The position numbers and the translations under genes were made by a program. A DNA stretch of 43,317 nt from Desulfobulbaceae bacterium (lineage in GTDB: Bacteria > Bacteroidota > Ignavibacteria > Kapaibacteriales > UBA2268): NCBI GenBank assembly GCA_018335795.1, contig JAGXRP010000063.1, positions 1 through 43,317 of the forward strand. Direction: 5' to 3'. Position 1 is the first letter of the stretch; each line of letters starts with the position of its first letter. Under the pieces are notes generated by a model. That model was not told where the DNA came from, made no database searches, and saw nothing but the letters and a program-made list of their open reading frames with translations. This document shows, in pieces, positions 25,358 through 33,465 of the stretch.

Positions 25358-25364
25358 GACAGCT
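25337..25364 (-). terminator. Terminator of the redox operon, inside the convergent gene's 3' end
   Basis: On the minus strand, AGCTGTCTC/GGGACAGCT (9 bp with one wobble, 5-base loop) is followed by six T. It lies 27 bases past the cytochrome stop. Its distal arm and T-run are within the last six codons of the plus-strand membrane gene. Confidence 0.75.
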
Positions 25365-25391
25365 ATAATTAATATTTGCGATAAATTGATT

Positions 25392-26642
25392 TTAATTTCG
25401 ATTAGGGAGCATTAATTTCTTGCCCGGTCGTTTATTAGGATAAGCGAAGTCATCATGGCAATCCGCACACTTTGGTGCAACCATGAAATTATTTCCTGCG
25501 TGACAATCACTACAATCTAAGTCTGCGTGCAGTTCATCTAACTGGAAGCCGACATTATTATGGTTGAATTTGCCGGGCTTGAAAGTAGCGGAATGGCAAC
25601 TCATACAATTTGAATTCAATTTAACTTTGTAATCGTTTCCAATGTGGCACTTGTTGCAAGCTATTTTGTCATGATATTTGGTCAAATCAAATCCGGTGAT
25701 TTTGTAGTGATTGAATCTCTCCATCACTGTATTCAAATGGCATTTTACGCAATTGTCCTTTTCGTGACAAGATATACAAGGTTGGTGATGGTCATCGAAT
25801 GACTTATGTGTTTTGACAGTGTAATCCCTGTCCTTAGGTGTACGCAATTTGTCTAAGCGAACATCGTGGCATTTCATGCAATTCTCGTCATGATGGCAGG
25901 TGGCACAATCAATTTTGAACAACTTTACATGTTCATCATGGAAGAAAGTCACCTTCGGTCCTTTTTCATAATCGGTATCATATACAACACGCTCCGGCTC
26001 TAAAACGACAGGATGCCCTTTACCGGCGTACTTTTCCATTTTTATTTTTCGAGCTTTATCTGCGTCAATACCTTTTTCAAAGTGGCAATAATCGCAATCA
26101 GTGGTGCGACTCCATTGTCTGTGGCACGTGATGCATTGTCTGTGATACGCAGCTTCCAAATCAGGTACACTGATATCTTCACGATTTCTTTTTGGTTCGT
26201 GGCAAGTGACACATTTCAAAACGGGTCCGGTTGTGTTATAATGGTGGCATGAAGCACAACCACCGGACATTTCAGCCATTTCGGCATGTAGTTTATGTGT
26301 AAATGCAACTGCTCCCCATTCACCCGGCAACATATCCATAATGACTATTTCAGGTCCTTCGGAAGGGTCGTGATGGACAGATACCATATCGGTCCTTGGA
26401 CATGAAATCAAGCACGGATTACTCACCGTTGGATATTCGCAGTAATGGCATGATTTACAATCAATTGCTTGTTTATCATGGTCTGCCGGCATCGAACCCT
26501 CTTTGACCTTCTGCACTTGTTTGACAGTTCCACCCATTGTAACAGGGTCTTTCTTTTGTTGCTCAATTGCATCAGGAGCCAAAGCAAAAATTATTACTGC
26601 TCCTAAAAGCAATGCTGAAATCATTGTTATATATCTTAGCAT
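25392..26642 (-). CDS. Multihaem cytochrome c with 13 CXXCH motifs
   Basis: This 416-residue protein has an N-terminal signal/anchor helix (residues 1-22) and thirteen CXXCH haem-attachment sites, the first in CKSCH and the last in CADCH. Abundant extra histidines (CHH, HDEH, HADLD) suggest bis-His ligation. It should be a periplasmic electron carrier. AAGGAG precedes the start with about 10-base spacing and overlaps the end of the upstream gene. It is the last gene of a ferredoxin/NrfD/cytochrome operon, matching the Hmc/Nhc/Qrc-like layout in which a multihaem cytochrome exchanges electrons with a membrane quinone module. An extra Cys cluster near residues 73-81 lacks the CXXCH pattern. Confidence 0.95.
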   Translation of the reverse strand: MLRYITMISALLLGAVIIFALAPDAIEQQKKDPVTMGGTVKQVQKVKEGSMPADHDKQAIDCKSCHYCEYPTVSNPCLISCPRTDMVSVHHDPSEGPEIVIMDMLPGEWGAVAFTHKLHAEMAEMSGGCASCHHYNTTGPVLKCVTCHEPKRNREDISVPDLEAAYHRQCITCHRQWSRTTDCDYCHFEKGIDADKARKIKMEKYAGKGHPVVLEPERVVYDTDYEKGPKVTFFHDEHVKLFKIDCATCHHDENCMKCHDVRLDKLRTPKDRDYTVKTHKSFDDHHQPCISCHEKDNCVKCHLNTVMERFNHYKITGFDLTKYHDKIACNKCHIGNDYKVKLNSNCMSCHSATFKPGKFNHNNVGFQLDELHADLDCSDCHAGNNFMVAPKCADCHDDFAYPNKRPGKKLMLPNRN

Positions 26643-26656
26643 TTTGTTTTTTCTCC

Positions 26657-27877
26657 TTATTTATTACTATTGTGAACACCGCTTGGTGCAGGTAAACTAA
26701 TTACAGGGAAATTAATCACAATAAATCTGTAAAGTAGTATTAACATCGAAGCAGCACCGAGTGTAACAGAAATCTCACCATATGATGGTATATATGCTTC
26801 GAGAGCGTATGGAGCATTATAAGCTATAATGAAATTATTGATTCTATTGAGCAATACTCCGAATATTACCATTGACGAAGCCCAGAAAAGCCAACTTACG
26901 GATTTTGAAGTAAGTGGAGTTAAAAATATAATCATTGGGATGACAACTCCGACAATCATTTCAATTAAAAACATTATCGCTGGCAAATCCATAGGTACTA
27001 AATGAACGAAAGATTCCCTTATCACCATATCGCCAATTTTGAATGAAAGATATACACCAAGAATTGGTCCGACATAATTTCCTAATCTCGACAGTAAGCT
27101 GAATTCCGGCTTGAGTTTGAATGACTTTGAAGCCAAGAGTGATTCGAAAATTACCATCGGCAAACCAACTGCTACTGCTGAAATCAAGAATAGCAAAGGC
27201 AAAATTGGGGTTTGCCATAATGGGTGCATTTTATCTCCGGCAATAATCATTAAAGTTCCTAATGATGATTGGTGCAACGATGATAGTACAACACCGGCAA
27301 TAATGAATACAAACATTGTTTTTGAAAGTCCGCTATCTAAAGCACGTAATAATTTGTCCAGAGGTTTATTCAAAAAACTAAATATACCTTTCATATTTAA
27401 CTTTCCGATAAATCTTTCTGTTACAATAGGCAAGAATTCAATATAGAGTACACTCAAATAAATTATAACGCAAATACCAACTTCGAATAGTGCAGAATTA
27501 GGATTCCACATTACTAATGGATGCCAAATAAAATACCAACGACCAATATCAATAAATACACCGAATGCAACAAAAGTATAGCCTAACATAGCTGTAAGCA
27601 ATGCAGGCCTGACTATTGAATGATAGGCATCTTTATGTAAAATGTGACCGATTGCAGCAGAAATAAATCCACCAGCGGCTAATGCTACACCTGCCGCAAC
27701 GTCAATTCCAATCCAAATTCCCCAAGGGTATTGTTGGTCTAAATTTGTTACGGCACCTAGACCAAACAGGAATCTTCCTGCAATAAAAACAATACCATTC
27801 AATGCTATAATGAGCAATACAATCACACCGGGAGTAAAAAATTTATGTTTAACTTGTTGTGGTACTTCGTGTTCCAT
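26657..27877 (-). CDS. NrfD/HybB/HmcC-type quinone-interacting membrane subunit
   Basis: A 406-residue polytopic protein with about ten helices. The N-terminal helices include YPWGIWIGIDVAAGVALAAG and ALLTAMLGYTFVAFGVFIDI followed by GRWYFIWHP. These are characteristic of the HybB/HmcC branch of the NrfD (PsrC) family. Such subunits bind menaquinone and pass electrons to or from a periplasmic iron-sulfur subunit, without haem of their own. AGGAG lies 8 bases before the ATG. The gene starts within the stop of the ferredoxin gene (TAATG, 1-base overlap) and ends 14 bases before the cytochrome gene, so the three form one complex. The direction of electron flow cannot be decided here. Confidence 0.93.
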   Translation of the reverse strand: MEHEVPQQVKHKFFTPGVIVLLIIALNGIVFIAGRFLFGLGAVTNLDQQYPWGIWIGIDVAAGVALAAGGFISAAIGHILHKDAYHSIVRPALLTAMLGYTFVAFGVFIDIGRWYFIWHPLVMWNPNSALFEVGICVIIYLSVLYIEFLPIVTERFIGKLNMKGIFSFLNKPLDKLLRALDSGLSKTMFVFIIAGVVLSSLHQSSLGTLMIIAGDKMHPLWQTPILPLLFLISAVAVGLPMVIFESLLASKSFKLKPEFSLLSRLGNYVGPILGVYLSFKIGDMVIRESFVHLVPMDLPAIMFLIEMIVGVVIPMIIFLTPLTSKSVSWLFWASSMVIFGVLLNRINNFIIAYNAPYALEAYIPSYGEISVTLGAASMLILLYRFIVINFPVISLPAPSGVHNSNK

Positions 27878-28785
27878 TATATTTTCTCCTCATTAGCTTG
27901 TTTTGCATTCTTTCGTTTACTAACCCACATTATTCCGCCTAACCATGCATATAATGCAATTGGTGGGACAAAGTATGCAAACAATCCGTGTTGGATTGAT
28001 TCCGATACACCCGGAGCCGTTTTAGTGCCATGTTTGGGGAATTTCAAAGTCTGGAAGTCAACACCGGATAAATAAACCCATGAGGTTCCGCCGACTTCGT
28101 CTTCACCATAAATATGATCGAGATATTTATTGGGTGCTCTTTTAATTCTGTGTTTTGCTACTCTAATTATTTCAGTCCTTGGTCCGTAGACTAATGCTTC
28201 AACCGGGCAAATTTCAACACATGCAGGAAGTTTTCCTTCTTGAGTGCGTTTATAACAAAAATCACACTTATGAATATCTGGCTGAATAGCCTTATGATAA
28301 TCAAATGTTGGTATTTGGAATGGACATGCTACCATACAATAGCGGCAACCAATACACATATCGGTATTCCAAACTACACTTCCGTCCTCTTTTTTGGTAA
28401 ATGCACCAACTATGCAAGCTGATACACATGCCGGACGGTCGCAGTGCATACATTGATACTTAACATTGATAGGAAGCAATTCATTATTTGGATTTTCGAA
28501 CTCATTTACTACTGTATATGAGTCATTGTTTGGGCGACGGAATTCCTTGAAAACCTCTCTGTCATGGTAATCATGAATTTTATCAGCCGGTAAATCATGG
28601 GCTGTTTGACAAGCCCATTCGCAACTTCTGCAACCTATACAATGCGTTACGTCCACCAACACACCTTTTCTGTCATCGGAAAGTATGTTTTCCGGTGCTG
28701 CTTTTGCTGTTGCACTTGCACCAAGTGCTACCGTACCAAATAGTGCGCTTGTTTTGAAGAAGTTTCTTCTGTTTTTATCTATCAT
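27877..28785 (-). CDS. Tat-exported four-cluster ferredoxin subunit (HybA/HmcB-like)
   Basis: A 302-residue iron-sulfur protein. A twin-arginine signal is at the start (R6-R7 in KNRRNFFK, then an Ala-rich core), predicting folded export to the periplasm. Four Cys groups bind four [4Fe-4S] clusters: CIGCRSCEWAC, CMHCDRPACVSAC, CIGCRYCMVACP and CDFC-x11-CVEIC. A hydrophobic helix near residues 270-290, preceding a basic tail, anchors it to the membrane, as in HybA. I chose the ATG at 28785 with AAAGGG 8 bases upstream. A TTG at 28789-28791 is also in frame. It heads the operon with NrfD-type and multihaem subunits and lacks any catalytic (molybdopterin or hydrogenase) neighbour. Confidence 0.95.
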   Translation of the reverse strand: MIDKNRRNFFKTSALFGTVALGASATAKAAPENILSDDRKGVLVDVTHCIGCRSCEWACQTAHDLPADKIHDYHDREVFKEFRRPNNDSYTVVNEFENPNNELLPINVKYQCMHCDRPACVSACIVGAFTKKEDGSVVWNTDMCIGCRYCMVACPFQIPTFDYHKAIQPDIHKCDFCYKRTQEGKLPACVEICPVEALVYGPRTEIIRVAKHRIKRAPNKYLDHIYGEDEVGGTSWVYLSGVDFQTLKFPKHGTKTAPGVSESIQHGLFAYFVPPIALYAWLGGIMWVSKRKNAKQANEEKI

Positions 28786-28845
28786 TTGCAAAACCCTTTA
28801 TTATAGTTTAATGCCCGACTTTATAAATATTGTCACAAAAAAGCA

Positions 28846-28853
28846 CAAAAATA
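28846..28853 (-). promoter_or_regulatory. Probable -7 element of the redox operon
   Basis: TATTTTTG on the minus strand (28853-28846) matches TAnnTTTG and lies about 60 bases before the ferredoxin ATG. No well-spaced -33 TTTG is seen. Confidence 0.4.
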
Positions 28854-28989
28854 CTTTTCCAAATTACATGAAAATTTGTTAATAACCAAGAAAATTTGAA
28901 AAATATTGTACATTTTGTAACTATAACTCAAGATTATGTCACATTAAATAAAAAGTTAATGTCAACAAACTTTGATATGAATTATATTA

Positions 28990-30426
28990 CTACTTAGTAT
29001 TAAAGACTTGTTTGAGGATTTGTGAATTGAATTTCTCGAAATCTTCTACTATTTCGGGAAATTCGGAGAGGTATTGGTATAATTTTAATTTGTCAAGCTT
29101 GAATGCCAAGACTAATTCCTTTTGTGAATCTTTCAATAACCCACAATTTGCAAGAATTTTTGCTTTTAGGTAAAAACCTTCAACTGTATCGGGTTCTAGT
29201 TTGATAAATTGAGTTATCAAATCAAGAGCATTATCAAAATCATTAAGTTCGTAGTAAGCTGAGGCACAATCCAATAATGCTTCTGTATTCGAATTATCGG
29301 ATTCAAACGAATCCTTATAAAACTGAACAGATTGATTAATTTTGCCCATATTAAATAGTAAATCAGCTTTTGCGTACAAGACTTCTGAATAATTTGGGAA
29401 TGTTGCAAGTACTTTATCGTAATCTTGCATTGCGGAATCAAATTTTTCGATAGCATCGTAACAAATTCCTCGACCAAAATATGATTCGAAGTTTTCAGGG
29501 TCTAATTCCAATGCTTTACTAAAATGATCAATCGCACTAATATATTGGTTGTTATCTCCGTAAACACTTGCCAAATTGTGCATAGTGTCCACATCATCGG
29601 GGACTATTCTTAAAGCTTCCTTAAAACATTCAATTGCATCTGTTAGTCTGCCAATAGAAGCGAATGAATTTGCTTTGTTGTACCACGCCGAAAAGAAGTC
29701 TTCATTTATTGCTAAAGCCATATCGTAGGATTCGATTGCTTGATGATACATCCTTTTGCTATTGTAAATAACACCCAAGTTGTACCATAAATGCTCATCG
29801 TATGGAGATTGGTCAATAGCTTTGTTGAAATATATTACAGATTTATCGAAGTCGTTCATGCAATTGTAGCAATATGCAATTTCCTGCATAACTTCTGCAC
29901 CATAATATTCAGAATCCTTAAGGTATTCTAATATTTGAATGCTGTCGTTGAATATACCAAGAGACTGCAATACCATAGCTTTTTGGAACAGTGCATCTTC
30001 ATTTGTCGGGTCAAGCATTAGTATAGTTTCAATATGTTTCAGAGCCGCTTTGGGGTCACCGGATTGTTCTAAAATCATTGCTTTATTCAAAATCGCATCC
30101 GGGTCAAGCGGATTATACGACAATGCTTTCTCGACATATTCGAGAGCGTCGTCATTCATATCTAAATTAGAAAGTATAAATGCCTTTTTATTGTAAGCAT
30201 CAGACGAGTTTGGAATCAGTTCTATCCATAAGTCGCAAAATTCAAGAGCCTCTTTCAATCGGTCTGTAGATATGCAATATTCCACAAGAGATTCGAGTGC
30301 TTCGAATGGAGGTATATTATCGCTACTTTTGCGAGAAGAACGAAGATTACTCAAGTAATAATGAAGTTGTTCCTCCATATTCTCGAAATCATCATCAAAT
30401 TCATCGTCAAAATCAAAAAAGCTCAT
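28990..30426 (-). CDS. TPR repeat protein
   Basis: A 478-residue soluble protein made almost entirely of tetratricopeptide repeats (roughly 11-12 copies of 34 residues) after an acidic N-terminus (FDFDDEFDDDFEN). Typical repeat blocks are AYNKKAFILSNLDMNDDALE, HLWYNLGVIYNSKRMYHQAI and AWYNKANSFASIGRLTDAIE. It has no signal peptide, so it is a cytoplasmic scaffold. The partner is unknown. The start has AGGAAG just upstream. It lies 8 bases after the secreted endonuclease gene and is probably cotranscribed with it, though a functional link is not evident. Similar acidic-start TPR proteins are common in Bacteroidota. Confidence 0.9.
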   Translation of the reverse strand: MSFFDFDDEFDDDFENMEEQLHYYLSNLRSSRKSSDNIPPFEALESLVEYCISTDRLKEALEFCDLWIELIPNSSDAYNKKAFILSNLDMNDDALEYVEKALSYNPLDPDAILNKAMILEQSGDPKAALKHIETILMLDPTNEDALFQKAMVLQSLGIFNDSIQILEYLKDSEYYGAEVMQEIAYCYNCMNDFDKSVIYFNKAIDQSPYDEHLWYNLGVIYNSKRMYHQAIESYDMALAINEDFFSAWYNKANSFASIGRLTDAIECFKEALRIVPDDVDTMHNLASVYGDNNQYISAIDHFSKALELDPENFESYFGRGICYDAIEKFDSAMQDYDKVLATFPNYSEVLYAKADLLFNMGKINQSVQFYKDSFESDNSNTEALLDCASAYYELNDFDNALDLITQFIKLEPDTVEGFYLKAKILANCGLLKDSQKELVLAFKLDKLKLYQYLSEFPEIVEDFEKFNSQILKQVFNTK

Positions 30427-30434
30427 CTTCCTAC

Positions 30435-32114
30435 CTATTCCATTAAAATAAATTTCTTAGAAACATCAAATCCGCTACCTACGAATCTAATAATAAAAAC
30501 GTTTCCAAATGATTTTAGTTTTTTCGTATCAAGAAAAATATTGCGATTGTCTGAAAATTCAATTTGATAAAGGTTTTTGTCAATCAATTTGCCCTGCATA
30601 TCATACAAAGAAATTTCGTTTAATAGCCCCAATTCTATTTCTGTGGTTATTGTTAAACTACTCGATGAGGGATTGGGGAAAATAATAAAATTGAAAGATT
30701 TACTTTCATCAGCATTTTCAACACTTGTCAGCCCATCAATTAATTCGATTTCCCAGGAAAAAAATGAATCATCTTCAAGTGTAATTTTGGCTGTTATTGT
30801 CGAGTTGTTTTCTAAAAATTCCGGCTTAATCAGTTCAAAAGTTACTTTCTTATTACTTTTTGCTCGTACAGTCATTGCAGAAGTTAGAATTTGATCAATA
30901 TACGGCTCCAAGTAATTAGGATAATCAAGTTTGACAGATTTTACTTCAATGTCGGCATTGCCTTGGTTATGAATCCATAAAATAAGTTCAAAAGGCTCGA
31001 CAATTGTATTTATATTAATAGTAAAGTTTGTTCCGATTTGGATTGGTGCTGATATCAAATCAAAATCCGGATTGGCACTTATAGAATTTATTCGTTCTAA
31101 AAATGAAGGATGGTCAATAAATGGGTTGCGCCTTAATTGATATGCCGCAATTGAATCATTACGTCTCATTTCCTTTTCGTCAGGAGGGTCAATTTTAGTC
31201 CATGCTCTTAGTACATTCTCTTGTGCATCTATAAATTTGAATGGATTATCATATCTTAGTGCAAAATAAAATAATGCCCTCGCGATATTTCCTTTAGATT
31301 CATCGCGGGGTTCAAAAACCGTTTTGCCGTTATTGTCAATTCCAAGTTTTGAGCCACCTTCCTGCCAGCTGATTTGCCCTGTTACATAATTATAAGGGAA
31401 ATTTGCTCGTCGGTCGTTAGATGTTTTGGAACTTGGGAAAATATGATTCATATCGCTCAATGGAGGTTCGTAATCTGAACCATATGAACGGGGCCAAGAG
31501 TGCTCGGTGTTGAAACCAATTTTGTCAAGTTCAGCAAAATCGGGTTCACCTTCTACAAGAACAGTTTTTCCGGTATATATACATTCGACTTTTCCGTTAT
31601 CATTGTCGAATGATGTCCATAGTAATTCACGTGCCATTTTGTAAGTAAAACTGTTATGATTCTTTAAGTATCCGGAAAGAGCAGTCAGTAAATCACTACC
31701 CCAAAGATTATCAGTGAAGTTATAAACTCCTTGATTCGAGTGTGTTACTTTGGCAATCACCTTTGTCATCACCGGATAAGCATTATCCCAATGTTCTATA
31801 AGATTGTATAGGTAAATTTCGTAATCAATATTTTGAGTTGGAGTGAATTTGTATAATACAAAAGCAGTGGAATTGGGCTCAACGTTGATTGAACGGTAAA
31901 TCGGAGCAATAGTATCCATCGTCGCAAACGCTTTAATCGTAGTGATTTTTGCTGCCATGACAGAATTATTTGTAACTCCGACAGAAATCTCATATTCGAC
32001 CCCGGATACTATAGTTCCTAAATTAATTTCTTCAAATACTTGTATTTGACCCTGAGATGCAACGGCTATACTGACATATGCCCAAAATAAAAATATGTAT
32101 AGTAAAAAACGCAT
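30435..32114 (-). CDS. Secreted endonuclease I family nuclease with T9SS sorting domain
   Basis: A 559-residue exported protein. It has a signal peptide (residues 1-20, cleavage near VASQ), then a beta-sandwich of about 100 residues. The EndoI/NucM nuclease domain (about 130-345) has NTEHSWP (His205) and DMNHIFPSSKTSNDRRANFP (Asn223/His224), the metal-binding beta-beta-alpha-like motifs that define the family. A second Ig-like segment follows, then a C-terminal T9SS sorting domain (FIIFPNPSSSSLTITTE, ISLYDMQGKLID, FIIRFVG). It should degrade extracellular DNA, perhaps for nucleotide or phosphate supply. A terminator separates it from the M29-like gene upstream. The TPR gene follows after 8 bases. 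Confidence 0.93.
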   Translation of the reverse strand: MRFLLYIFLFWAYVSIAVASQGQIQVFEEINLGTIVSGVEYEISVGVTNNSVMAAKITTIKAFATMDTIAPIYRSINVEPNSTAFVLYKFTPTQNIDYEIYLYNLIEHWDNAYPVMTKVIAKVTHSNQGVYNFTDNLWGSDLLTALSGYLKNHNSFTYKMARELLWTSFDNDNGKVECIYTGKTVLVEGEPDFAELDKIGFNTEHSWPRSYGSDYEPPLSDMNHIFPSSKTSNDRRANFPYNYVTGQISWQEGGSKLGIDNNGKTVFEPRDESKGNIARALFYFALRYDNPFKFIDAQENVLRAWTKIDPPDEKEMRRNDSIAAYQLRRNPFIDHPSFLERINSISANPDFDLISAPIQIGTNFTININTIVEPFELILWIHNQGNADIEVKSVKLDYPNYLEPYIDQILTSAMTVRAKSNKKVTFELIKPEFLENNSTITAKITLEDDSFFSWEIELIDGLTSVENADESKSFNFIIFPNPSSSSLTITTEIELGLLNEISLYDMQGKLIDKNLYQIEFSDNRNIFLDTKKLKSFGNVFIIRFVGSGFDVSKKFILME

Positions 32115-32169
32115 AAGTTAACTCAAATATATTTACAAAGCATTTGTAAAAGTAAACTAATATTAGCAT

Positions 32170-32197
32170 AAAAAAAAACGACTCAATGAGCCGTTTT
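32170..32197 (-). terminator. Intrinsic terminator of the M29-like gene
   Basis: On the minus strand, AAAACGGCTC/GAGTCGTTTT (10 bp, one wobble, 3-base loop) runs into nine consecutive T. It lies 15 bases past the stop codon at 32212. Confidence 0.9.
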
Positions 32198-32211
32198 CAG
32201 TTAAATTTATT

Positions 32212-33177
32212 TTAAACCGGCTTTTTTATTTTCCCATTTTGGATGATTAACTTATCATCAAAGAACACATTGGGTTTTGTCATAACCATTGAAAGTCTGA
32301 AATCGGTATTGACATTTCCACCCAAACCGATGTTGCCTCCAAATACAAAGTGAGCGTGCCCTTCGATAGTTTCATCTTCGATATTATTACCTGAAAGCAT
32401 TGCTTTGGGGTTGACTCCGATTCCGAACTCAGCCAAATTACGTGCCTTCTTACCGGATTGGTTCATTATTTTGGCTAATAATTTCGGTTCTTCTCCATCG
32501 CCTGAAATCTTAGTCATAAAGCCGGATGTTACTTCAACTCCTACCGGATTTTCAACTACACCGATTTTATCAATCGAACCGTCAATCAAAATTAAACCTG
32601 TTGCTCTGTCATCAATAGGCGAAACAAAGACTTTGCCTGAAGGTAAATATCCAAATTCGCCGATTGTACGCATTATTCCGGTCGAAGAAAATACTTCCCT
32701 GCCACGTATTGGAATCCTTATATTTGTTCCGGATTTTGTTTCTACTCTAATTATTGAAGTTCTTTTCATTAGTGAGGAAAAGAACTCTGATTGTTCTGCT
32801 ATTTTCTCGTGATTGGCACTTAAACATCGAACTAATGATTCCTCGTTTAAGTTTGGAATTAAACCGATTCTTACACCCATTTGTGTTGCTTTGAGTCGAG
32901 CTTGTGAGTTGATGAGGGGTAGATTAGCCGCACAAATGATTGAATCAACTGTGTTGATTGATTCGGCAATGATTTCCGGTAAAATATCTCGATTATCTTG
33001 CGATTTCAACAAAATCATGTAAGAATCTTCGCACATAGTACTTAGTTTTTCGTATAATGCGTTTCCGATATCTTTCGTTAAATCGTCTGCTATTACAAGT
33101 ACAATCTCGCTTTCATCAATACCCATATAGTCCTTAATCAAGGTATTAATCGCTTTATCCAATTTAGTTGATGCCAT
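32212..33177 (-). CDS. M29-like aminopeptidase (aminopeptidase T family)
   Basis: A 321-residue cytoplasmic protein of the aminopeptidase T/leucyl aminopeptidase group. The C-terminal half has the family blocks AEFGIGVNPKAML, EDETIEGHAHFVFGGNIGLGG and a closing KPNVFFDDKLIIQNG. It is shorter than classical M29 enzymes (about 370-410 residues). Near the end it reads NVNTD, where relatives often have H-x-D, so one metal ligand may be missing. I hold this point loosely. If active, it would release N-terminal amino acids from peptides. It is a single-gene unit with a probable promoter and a terminator, in a neighbourhood with a dipeptide-type transporter and PepD. Confidence 0.82.
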   Translation of the reverse strand: MASTKLDKAINTLIKDYMGIDESEIVLVIADDLTKDIGNALYEKLSTMCEDSYMILLKSQDNRDILPEIIAESINTVDSIICAANLPLINSQARLKATQMGVRIGLIPNLNEESLVRCLSANHEKIAEQSEFFSSLMKRTSIIRVETKSGTNIRIPIRGREVFSSTGIMRTIGEFGYLPSGKVFVSPIDDRATGLILIDGSIDKIGVVENPVGVEVTSGFMTKISGDGEEPKLLAKIMNQSGKKARNLAEFGIGVNPKAMLSGNNIEDETIEGHAHFVFGGNIGLGGNVNTDFRLSMVMTKPNVFFDDKLIIQNGKIKKPV

Positions 33178-33216
33178 TAATTTAGTTTCTTTTGTTTAAA
33201 AAGTAAATTTGAGTTG

Positions 33217-33224
33217 CAAAAATA
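33217..33224 (-). promoter_or_regulatory. Probable -7 element of the M29-like gene
   Basis: TATTTTTG on the minus strand (33224-33217) fits TAnnTTTG, 39 bases before the ATG. A weak -33-like TTTC is at 33244-33241 after a 16-base spacer. Confidence 0.4.
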
Positions 33225-33406
33225 TACAAATCTTTGATACGAAATACTACGTATTATGATGAAAAATATTTCATTCAATTTATTTATGTCCCAAATCATT
33301 GATTTTGACTAAACATACAAGAATCTCAAAACTATAGAAATATTTTTAAATCATAGCAAAATTCTAAAATCTTAGCTAACGTTATTATTTGATTTAATAA
33401 GAGCTT

Positions 33407-33439
33407 AAAAAAAAGTGCAAATCAATTTGATTCGCACTT
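33407..33439 (-). terminator. Intrinsic terminator of the MFS gene
   Basis: On the minus strand, AAGTGCGAATCA/TGATTTGCACTT (12 bp with one wobble, 3-base loop) is followed by a run of T, 27 bases after the MFS stop. Confidence 0.92.
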
Positions 33440-33465
33440 AATGGATATTCTCTAACTAAAAATGA

